Assembly: GCA_945643635.1 (NCBI GenBank) | Contig: CALZFC010000277.1 | Span: forward strand, 62,001 to 126,000 | Source of the DNA: Allodiplogaster sudhausi | Taxonomy: Eukaryota > Nematoda > Chromadorea > Rhabditida > Diplogasteridae | Direction of reading: 5' to 3' | Length of the DNA: 64,000 nucleotides | Part shown: piece by piece, positions 55,228-64,000 of the stretch | Layout of the letters: each line of letters opens with the position of its first letter | Position numbering within the stretch: the stretch's first letter is position 1 | Program-made: the position numbers and the translations under genes | The notes under the pieces: generated by a model | What the model was told of the DNA's origin: nothing | Database searches by the model: none | Seen by the model: the letters and a program-made list of their open reading frames with translations, nothing else

Positions 55228-55674
55228 GCATTCCTTCCTTCGATATTCATCATAGTTCCAATTGGCATGCTTGTTATCTGTATTACCTGTGATATAAAGA
55301 TGACAGGTCGGAGCGAAATGATTATTTAAATGCTAGCTGAAAATCACATCTTATTTTTCAATTTAGACATGTTATATGCAATGCATTTTCATGTCTTGCG
55401 AACATTTTAGTTAGGGATTCTTTTGTCGGAAAACGTCATTAACATGAACTAAAATGGACAAAAGGTGAAAGAATAAACTTATTTGAGCATTGATCTGGCT
55501 GGCAGTTTGCCTCCTCTCCACACATTCGTTGGCCAACTCACTCGTTCTCCTTTGGCGATCTCATGCATACTCCAGAGCACTCAGGTACATGCTGTCATTA
55601 TTATTAAAAAGAGGTGAATGTCACACTTTCATATTATGCAGCACGGTAGTAAATTATGATGTCAATATCATCTG
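55228..55674 (+). CDS. 3' exons of a nematode 7TM chemoreceptor, fragment
   Basis: Exon 55228-55300 encodes a TM6-like AFLPSIFIIVPIGMLVICIT; after an intron the exon to about 55584 encodes TM7 (IWLAVCLLSTHSLANSLVLL) followed by WRSHAYSRALR at a GT donor. A short last exon (after ATGCAG at about 55640) gives a brief tail and TGA at 55672-55674. The STHSLANSLVLLW..H.Y pattern recalls the ends of Srh/Str-type chemoreceptors. TM1-5 exons were not found upstream, where the fold-back element sits, so the gene may have been broken by that insertion, or its other exons lie beyond 53 kb unrecognised. Confidence 0.45.
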
Positions 55675-55749
55675 ATCAGTTCTCTCATCCGCTCTTCACT
55701 GAGGCGGTTTCTACCAGCAAAGATGGGCGGTGCTTCGTTGCCGCCTTCA

Positions 55750-56400
55750 ATCATATCGCAATTTTCACAGCAGCAGGCCCTCCCACGGGGCGTGCGAGGG
55801 TTTCCTAACCATAAGGTAGCTCACAGCGCCACCTGCCCGCCCGCCCGTAAAGCCGTGTCTAGAAATGGCTAAATAAATGTAATACACAAGCAAAGCATTG
55901 ATAAACATCCATTGATAGACATTCACAAGCAGGGATGTCCAAAGCGAGCCGAGCCACATGATGGCCGTGAACGCGATATGGATGCACTGAGTAGTGCTTC
56001 GGAGTCGATGCATGCATCTCTTTCAGTATCTGTGATCACTTCTCCTTCTGTGCCTGTCCATGCCTTGTCTTCTCCTTTTGTGTCTGGGCATGTCTTTCCT
56101 TCTGCACTGTCCTCGAGTCCGTGTTCGTTTTGTTGAACTCGAGATGCAGCTGAATTAGAGAAAAGCGATGATGGCTTAGAAAGTGCTGAAAATGCAGCAA
56201 ACCCAAGCGGAGCCCATGGTGGGTAGCAGAGAAGTGAATACGGGATGTAACCCTGGCAACAGAGAAGGGAGAGGGAAGAGGTGGGAGCTGCAGCTTCTTT
56301 CTTCTGCAAGTGCACAGATTCGTCGCATTGGCTGAACAGACTTTGCAACACGTTAATAGCTTTGGCAGCTGAAAATGCCAATAAATTTTGCAGACGAATT
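55750..56400 (-). CDS. Candidate protein with a membrane segment, unrecognised
   Basis: Overlapping minus-strand frames contain AAKAINVLQSLFSQCDESVH and GYIPYSLLCYPPWAPLGFAA (56381-56150), an acidic stretch EHGLEDSAEGKTCPDTKGE, and in another frame a hydrophobic segment (IAFTAIMWLGSLWTSLLVNV, then MFINALLVYYIYLAI; 55990-55870). They could be exons of one gene if spliced, but I found no convincing junctions. No family recognised. Confidence 0.25.
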
Positions 56401-57301
56401 TATAGCCCAATTACACAAAAAAATTTGTTTCTGATATATCAACCAATTCAAACAAACAATTAGTTTATGTTCCGATATTTTTTGAATGTTTCCAAGTGTG
56501 AGAGAGGGTGTCGAGCTAGTGTTGTCGTTTTACCGAGTGACAGAAACAGAGTGCAAAGAGCAAGAATTGGGCTGAGGATGTGCTTGCTTGGTGTGATGGA
56601 AACGTTTAAGCAAGGAGTAATAAGGACACCTTTTGGGCTTCCCTGAAGCAACTTTCATACGACTGGTACAGACACAGATATCGAAACGGCAACTATCATT
56701 CCGCAAGTATTGGCAAAGTTTTATTTCATTTGTGAGTTAGGGTATGTATATTTATCATTTGTTGTATTGAGCTGGCAAGCTGTGTTATATTTAGTCATTA
56801 GTACTAAGTCATTGCCTTCTCCCCGGGTTCGCTATCCCCACTCGCTTTTTACTGACAACCATTGTATTCAACTTACATAAATACATACGAACGTACATGT
56901 AGCTCTTTTCCTCTCTAAGTTATAAAAATCAATTATCCCCTGCGTCATCGAATGAGACGGGTCCTGCATCTTCTGACTTCTTCATCATGAAGTTGTGATA
57001 TGAAACAATCAAAGATTTAATAGGAAGATATTTTTTATCGGATTAGTGTGTGAATATGTATTGTTGACACCCGGCCAAGGAGAAGGAAGAAGGAGAGGGG
57101 AATGCCTTCACACTCAGCAACAAACAACAATGAGAGGAAGCCAAGGAATGCTTTCTTAACTAAAGCTGTCATTATCACCACACTTAAAGTGATTGCATAC
57201 AAGTCAAACAACAATCTCATCTCGTGACTAAAGCGAGAGAGAGAGAGAGAGAGAGACAGAGAGCAGAAAGAGAGAGTGATGGGGCCTAAAGTTAGAGAAC
57301 C
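56401..57301. other. Intergenic, 3' flank of the P-glycoprotein
   Basis: No coding exon recognised. A GA microsatellite lies at about 57230-57275 just after the P-glycoprotein stop. Confidence 0.45.
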
Positions 57302-59690
57302 CTAGCTGAGTTTCTGCTTGTCGATGAGGCTGGCGTAGAGTCCTCCGAGAGCCAACAGCTGATGGTGGTTTCCGCTCTCCACGACTTTGCCATCCCTCAA
57401 CACAACTCTTTCTTGACGATCAGTTTTTAATTCATTCGAGAAAAATAAGAAGCAATGAATAAGAAACGAGAAGGGAAAGTATGAATGGAAACGAACTTGC
57501 ACACAAGGATGACGTCACTGTTTTGGATGGACGACAGACGATGGGCGATGACAATGCACGTTCGACCTTGACGGGCAGAGTCAAGGGCTTCTTGCACTAT
57601 CTATAAAAAGAAGAGAGAGAGAGAGAGTGAGAGAGAGATAGAAAGAGAAAGTGAGAGAGAGAGTGAGAGAGACAGAGATGGAAGACCAGCCTTCTCGCTC
57701 TCGGTGTCGAGTGCAGAGGTGGCCTCGTCGAGGAGTAGAATAGTGGGGTTCCTGATAATGGCCCGTGCAATGGCGATCCGCTGTTTTTGTCCTCCCGACA
57801 ACTGTCCGCCTTTCTCTCCAACCACCGTTTCATAGCCCTAAAATAGGAAATATTTAATAACCGCGCTTTCTAAGGGATTAGATGGGATCCTTTCTTCGCG
57901 CGAATATAATTGATGTCTACCGTATTTTCGCTATTAGTACCCCCCCCCTTTATTAGAACCCCCCCCCCTCTAATAGTACCCCCCTCTGAAAATGCCATTG
58001 AAAAATAGAACCCCTCCCTCTAGTAGAACCCCCCTCCTATAGTACCCCCCCCCCTTACAGTCTAATTGTCAGCTCGAGAGGTACCTCGAATGGATCTTGG
58101 GGGGATAGGATGCTCTCCCCAATGTAATGATGGCAAATCCATTCAAGATATGTGGCAAATTGGATATTACAATGATGATTCCATACAATTCGATCTATGA
58201 TTCTTACTTTTTGAGAATAAAATTTTGTTATCAAACTTTTTTGTGTCTCATGTTGAAAAATAGAACCCCTCCATATAATAGAACCCCTCATTCTAATAGT
58301 GCCCCTCCCCTGCAAGGGTATTGAAAAATAGAACCAACCCCCGGGGTACTAATAGAGAAAATACGGAATTTGGCTTTCGGCCCGAGATCGTATAGAAATA
58401 GAGAAGTCACAACCTTGGGCCGAAAGCCAAACAGACGGTATTTATATTCGCACGAAGAGCCCGAAGAAAAGGTTACTTCTTAACACCGGAAGGCACGGGA
58501 AACAAGGGTTTCCCTGTTTTATTAGACTTTGAAAATTAGTGGAAAAATTTGACAGTGGAAAAAAGAAAAAGTATTCAAAAAGTATGCAAATTTATGCACA
58601 TTAGCACTTTTAAATATACCAATTTATGCAAATTGGCACTATGCTCAACGGCAAATTGGAGCTCCCAAAAGTACCCTTAAGATCCGAAATTGGGACCTTG
58701 ACTAGGTATTTGGAATGGCCAAATAATACCAAGCAAGTTGTTCGCAGGGTCTCTAGGCTCTACGAGCACTCCTGAAGGCTCTGATCTCTTGTACGTCCTT
58801 TGACTTGGCGTAAAAAAGTGAGACACGAAAGAACAAGCTTGGCCCCCAGAGGTCGTACAGACCCAATCATAGAGTGCAACATAGTGACCGGTGGTCATGG
58901 AGAAAGAAGTTACGGCACCTGCGTGTTTACTTACAAGTAAACCAGGGAAAGTTAATACGAATACTAAGCCCCCGATCCGAGACGCCAATTGTCTGTAATA
59001 GCCCGAAATGAACCGACAGTTTGAAGAAGAATGTTAATAAACAGGAAAAAAGTTAAACCGCTGGGAGGTTGCTGATGAAATTGTGGGCATTTGCTATGCG
59101 AGCCGCGTTTTCAATCTGCTCCTCGGTCGCATCTCAAGTTAGAAGAATATCTTGATAGTATTAGGAAAGAAATAAAGAAACAGATTTATAAAATAATCGA
59201 AGGTCACGCGTGGCTCACCTTCTTTTCCATAGGAAATGTTCTCGCGGATGGAATAGTTGAAGAGAATTGGCTCTTGTCCAACCAAAGAAATGTGATCGCG
59301 AAGATGCTGCAGATTGAACTCCTTTGCATCCATACCGTCAAACTCCTGCAAAAACAAAACAATCGTACATTATGCATTTTCAACTACATTAATGAGTGTG
59401 TAGATATATATATATGTATGTGTTTACTTAGATTAGCCATTATATGCCGCTGTGATCAAAATACAGTAAACTGACAACAACGCCGAGTGACGGATCATAG
59501 AACCGCTCTACGAGTTGGATTGTGGTGCTCTTCCCGCAGCCGGAGGGGCCGACCAAGGCCACGGTTTGGCCCGGCTTGGCAGTGAAGTCAAGGCCTTGCA
59601 GCACCATGTGGTTGCGGCGGGTGGGGTACGAGAAGAAGGTACGCGAGAAACGGACTGTGCCCTTCAGCTTCTGCAAGGACAACTCTCTCG

Positions 59691-59734
<44 letters not shown>

Positions 59735-61556
59735 TCTCTTATATCCTCTTTTTACATATTTAAATATTAATAGACATAGAAATCGTCCGAACAGGTTTTT
59801 CTCCTTGTTCAGAAAGGGAATCGATTCTCGGATTGGCGTTGAGCATCTTGAAGAGCAGACCGGCCGAGAGACGGGCTCGCACGTACTCGGGGAAGTAAGT
59901 GCCGAAGGAAACCAAAGACATCGACGATATGTTCAGAGACTCGATCACTCTGTGAATACAGTGGATAGAATGAGAATGACTGCAGCAGAATCTGACTGGA
60001 AGACAATGTATGGAGTGGTGTTGCCGACGTAAACCAGCCAGAGACCGTAGCGGTAGGCAGCTGCGAAGTTGAAGAAGACGAACGAGATCGACAGGGCATA
60101 AGTCAGAGACTGCACTACACCTGCAGAGAAGAGTTGCAGGGACTTCGAGGGGGATTGGTGAACCTCTGAAAAGAGTGCGTCGGTGAGGGCCTCGCATTCC
60201 TTCTTCGAATGATTCTGCGAAGAACTTCTCACGTGTAAGATATGCCACTGTTTTATGTTGTTCGATTGCTTCGGCAGCCAACTGAAAAATGCAACTCTGT
60301 TTTCCTATCATTGACAGAAAAAGTGGAATCCTATCGATGAACTGCTTGATTTCAGAAGAGATGAAGATCAACCGACTCTGGATGGCTCCTCCGCTTTCAC
60401 AGCGTCCGTTTGTCCCTTTTTCTTGAGATACTGAGCAATGAGTGCTTGGAGAATGACGAGAGTCTAAGAAAGGAGGAGAGTACAGAGAAGAGGAAGAGAA
60501 GGACTCACGCCAGCAGTGAGAATGCCGATGGGCGCCATGGTGGGCCCGTAAGAGAAGGCGATTGCGATGGCGGCCACAATAGATGCCACTGCCTGCAGCA
60601 CATCGGCCAGACGCTGGTCGATCGCCTGAAGGCAATACTCATCTCATCTAGCTTCTTTCATTCTCTCTCTCAATCAATGTAGCTTCTCAAATTCTCTCTC
60701 AACATAGCCTCTGAGGTCTCTTTCTCCATCTAACCTCACTCATTCTCTCTCTATCTAGACTCTCTCATTCTCTCTCACCATCTAGCCTCGCTCATTCTCT
60801 CTCTATCTAGCTTTTCACTCTCTGTCTCTCTCTTTCTGTCTCTTTGTCTTTCTCTCTCTCTTTCTCTCTTCCCTCTCCAACTAACAGCGCGTATATTGGG
60901 TGCGTCAGTGGCAAGGCGCGTGCTGAGACGCCCCGGAGCATTCTCGAGTTTGTCAAAATATTCACCATCCTAAACATAAGATGTGAACTAAAATAATAAA
61001 AAAGGGGAAGAAATAAGGGGTACCTGGAGAAGAATATTCCTGAAGAGAGCGCTCCTCATTCTCTTGGTGAGACTTTCTCCAGCTCGGCCGAAGAGGAAAC
61101 CCGAGGAGAAGGTGGCCGTGAAGGACATGACTCCCAGCAGAGTGAACCACACTGCATTCAGACGAGCACCAGACAACTTGGCATCGTCACTCGAGGAAGA
61201 AAGAGTCTGGAAGCAGAGAACTCGTGAAGAGAAGGCAGAAAGAGACAGCGAACTGACTGTGAACATCTGTCCGTAGATTATCGAGAAGATCGGGAAGGTC
61301 ATTCCACGGACGATTGCGAGGAGAAGACCGAGGATAAGCATCCACCACTCATTCCTAGCGTAGAGGATGATTGTGAAGAGGGAAGAGGGATTGGCTTTCT
61401 CTTCTTCTGCCGCGTCCTGCTCAATCAATACTTTGTAATGTAATAAGCTCGCTCTTTCTCTCTATCAGTTTGGTGTCTTTTAGCTACATATATCATCGTC
61501 TTTCAATGTGAGGTGCTTTCGTACTCTCTCCTACCGTTCCTAAACATTCATCTACC

Positions 61557-61589
<33 letters not shown>

Positions 61590-62083
61590 CATCTCTATCT
61601 CTCTCTCTCCTATCCAACATAGTATCTATACATCTCTATCTCTCTCTTGCTCTCTCTATCTCTCTCGCTCTCTATCTCTCTCTCTCTCTGTCTCTCTCTC
61701 TCTCTGCATGCCTTGAGCCTCTCGATGTCTGCCTCCACGATGCTTTGACTGGTCTGTGAGACTGCAGCAGATATGCGCCTTCTCATCCTGGCCACACTCG
61801 ACTTCCTCGATTCCTGACGACTGCCCGCCCTCTTGAAGTCGGTTGCTTTCTCAGCTTAAAGAAGAGACAAAGAAATAGAAGATTGAAGAAGAACCATTAT
61901 TGCCAGTGTATGGAGAAATCCAAACAGGGCGACTAACTTTCTTTCTCGAGATCATAGCCGGGCTCTGCCTTTTCAATCTCCTGGGCCCGCACCAGTTGGG
62001 TGTAGATTCCATTCTTCTTCATAAGCTCATTGTGGTTTCCCATTTCAACCACCATTCCCTGTAAGAGTCTGTAATGAATAAAC

Positions 62084-62121
<38 letters not shown>

Positions 62122-64000
62122 GAGATGGAAGAGAGGAAGACTGTCCATGCCTTCTCGAATACATAGATGCAGTCGACATTGCGAATCGTTGAGAGTCGGT
62201 GAGCAATCGAGATTGTTGTCCGGCCAGATTGGGCCTGTTATGTGGAGTGATACGGGAGGGTCAGAGAAATAGATGGAGAGAAAGCGAGAGAGAGTGTGAG
62301 AGAAAGCGAGAGAGCGAGAGAGTGAGAGAGAGTGAGTGAGAAAGTAAGATGAGCTGCAACCGAACATTGTCAAGAGCAGTCTGGACGATGCTCTCACTCT
62401 CGGTGTCAAGAGCGGAAGTTGCTTCATCGAGTAGAAGAATCCGCGGATTCCTCGCGAGTGCCCTTGCAATGGCGATGCGTTGCTTCTGCCCGCCAGAGAG
62501 TTGGACTCCGCCATCTCCGATACGAGAGGAATATCCCTGTGGTCAAGGAGGGGAGGGGAGAGAGGGAGAGAGATAGAGAGAAAGAAAGAGAGAGAGAGAG
62601 AAAGAGAAGAGAAAGAGAGAGAGCGAGAATGAGAGAGAAAACCTCGTTTAACTGCATGACAAAGTCGTGAGCATTGGCCATTCGACAGATGTCTTCCATC
62701 TCTTGCTCGGTGAGATCCGCACGGCCAAGTTTGAGGTTGTTAGCGATGGAATCGGCGAAGAGAGAAGGCTCTTGAGAGACGACTCCGACTGTTTGGCGGA
62801 GAGAAGACACGTTCAACTCTCGCACGTCCACTCCGTCTATCAGCACCTCAACAGGGACAACTCTCTTCTTTCTTGCCCTGCCTCTCTCGTGTACCTCCTC
62901 GCATTCACTCTTCTCTTCCTCTCTTTCATTGTCTGCCAACCTGGCCATCTTCCTGATCGTAATAGCGGAGAAGCAGCCCAAGAAGCGTGCTCTTTCCACA
63001 TCCAGAATGACCAACAAAGGCGACCCGAGAACCGGCCTGATATTTTTGAAGACTTTGCTTTTCACATCCTCAAAATCATTAGAAAGAAATGGAATACCGC
63101 AATCTTAATCGAGACATCGTGGAGAATGGGAGCTTCCTGTCGGCTTGGATAGCGGAACTTGATGTTGCGGAATTCGACTTCACCTTTGACGCCCTCGAGT
63201 TTCTTGCCATTCGAAGACTGAGAATCGATTGTCGGAATCTAAAAGATTCGATGTCATTTCGAATGAGGGAAGGTAGCGAGAGAGGCTGACTCTGTCGATG
63301 ATCTCGAAGATTGGCGTGGCCGCAGCCTTTGCACCCAAGATCACTCCGATTTGGGGAGCGGCCTACAACTCTCATATTATTTGCATGATATTCGCTTTCT
63401 GCATATGAATGTGTACTGCCGTGAATCTCTTAAAATCTTCATGGTTATGTGCATTGTTTGGAGAAACGCTTATGATATCTTATATCGGTATTTTTCCTCT
63501 ATCGTGTGAACACATAATTCTAATAAGCTATTCAAACTTTTTGATACATTATTTTCAGTATGATTTTTATGTTGTCGATGCTGTATTAAAGCTAAGGAAG
63601 ACAAACTAAAAGGAATGAGTAAATGTACGACATAGCTGAGCGCGAAGGTGCCACCAATGACCGCCCAGAACACAGCGAAAGTTGTTCCTGCAGACACCTC
63701 CCCAGCGATGATGAGAGTGGTGCCGAAGCTGAGAAAGAGAGAGAAGCATTCATAACAGAGAGAGAATTGGAAAATGAAAAAATAGAGTATGTGGGTGAAC
63801 AGTGAGAGAGAGAAGAGAGAGATAGAGAGAGAAGAGAGAGGGAGAAGAGAGAGAGAGAGAGTGGTGACTGACTAGAACGAGACGGCCATGGCTACGAACA
63901 TAGCGAGTGTGATGAATGACATTCCGAGGGAATTCAGCATCGCTTTCTTTGTTCCGAACTTTAGAATCTTGTCCAGCAGCGACGTGTATCTTAAACTTAT
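57302..64000 (-). CDS. ABCB-type P-glycoprotein (multidrug transporter), 5' end outside the window
   Basis: Read from the right edge: TMD1 exons ([20 protein letters not shown] near 63900; [20 protein letters not shown] near 63690; [20 protein letters not shown] near 63320), then NBD1 with FRYPSR, Walker [10 protein letters not shown] (about 63000), [14 protein letters not shown] (Q loop), [14 protein letters not shown] (about 62480), [14 protein letters not shown] and IAHRLST (about 62195). A basic linker follows (61700-61860), then TMD2 ([20 protein letters not shown] near 61360; [59 protein letters not shown]), NBD2 with Walker [10 protein letters not shown] (about 59540), [25 protein letters not shown] (about 57790), [11 protein letters not shown] and IAHRLSS (about 57540), ending DKQKLS-stop at 57302. 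Both ATP sites keep all key residues. The family exports hydrophobic drugs and xenobiotics in the plasma membrane. The start codon lies beyond 64000. Confidence 0.93.
57855..58540. repeat. Dispersed inverted-repeat element, split by another insertion
   Basis: Sequence on each side of the 57918-58368 element forms parts of one older element: TCTTCGCGCGAATATAAT (left) pairs with TTTATATTCGCACGAAGA (58440-58457), and TTTGGCTTTCGGCCC (58369) with GGGCCGAAAGCCAAA (58416). It lies in the P-glycoprotein intron between the Q-loop and signature exons of NBD2, and has relatives at 3055-3165 and 15545-15625. Confidence 0.65.
57918..58368. mobile_element. C-rich TIR transposon nested in a P-glycoprotein intron
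   Basis: Ends TACCGTATTTTCGCTATTAG and, at the right, TAATAGAGAAAATACGG are inverted repeats. The interior is built of TATTAGAACCCCC / TAGTACCCCC units with poly-C runs at both ends and an AT-rich centre. It has no coding capacity. Confidence 0.8.
59690..59740 (+). repeat. (CT)n microsatellite in a P-glycoprotein intron
   Basis: CT on the plus strand, GA on the coding strand, next to the donor of the preceding exon. Similar tracts lie at 60660-60880 and 61560-61705, while 57605-57680, 62085-62120, 62270-62345, 62550-62640 and 63800-63865 have GA on the plus strand. Confidence 0.85.

Overview
This is a eukaryotic window, almost certainly nematode. The evidence is a DUF273 glycosyltransferase-like gene (a family I know from nematodes), a nematode-type chemoreceptor 7TM gene plus a fragment of another, an astacin of the NAS type (protease-EGF-CUB), a P-glycoprotein, and a 22-base stretch at 5278-5299 differing by one base from Caenorhabditis spliced leader SL1. 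The SL1 match favours a chromadorean lineage; I cannot name the species. Genes are built from small exons (often 60-200 bases). Most introns are GT-AG, but at least three recognisable introns have GC donors, one of them conserved between two diverged gene copies.

Layout. 40-929 (-): DUF273 gene running off the left edge. 930-7800: repeats, two weak exon candidates, the SL1-like relic at 5278, a decayed Polinton-type cysteine protease at 6055-6560 and a fold-back transposon at 7045-7710. 7847-12760: an unrecognised gene duplicated in inverted orientation (8300-9500 against 11225-12285) around a minus-strand gene with repeated Cys-x2-His modules and a small secreted peptide gene. 12816-13510 (-): small cysteine-rich secreted protein. 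16108-24184: astacin gene on the minus strand (20729-24184), with its 3' half copied in inverted orientation at 16108-17262 as a pseudogene; the copies flank a plus-strand class A GPCR (18734-20302). 27093-28067 (+): possible basic protein. 28261-29709 (-): chemoreceptor. 30177-37656 (-): adhesion GPCR with signal peptide, GAIN/GPS and seven membrane segments.

39315-41359 (+) is a phospholipid scramblase with one in-frame TAG, followed by a rearranged partial second copy (42232-43060) containing two long near-perfect palindromes. 43475-47553 (-) is the proteasome base subunit RPN1, with a third palindrome inside an exon and no recognisable C-terminal tail. 47.6-52.4 kb is dominated by CT/GA simple repeats with only scattered exon candidates. 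53431-55100 is a large fold-back transposon carrying a tRNA-like pol III promoter. 55228-55674 (+) holds the last exons of another chemoreceptor. 57302-64000 (-) is an ABCB P-glycoprotein whose 5' end lies beyond the right edge; one of its introns holds nested transposons.

The genes are independent loci (surface receptors, secreted and membrane proteins, one proteasome subunit); I see no operon. The recurring theme is inverted duplication at every scale, from 40-base palindromes through 60-146-base exon-spanning palindromes and fold-back transposons to gene-sized inverted repeats. Whether the tightest palindromes are genomic or assembly artefacts is the first thing to settle.
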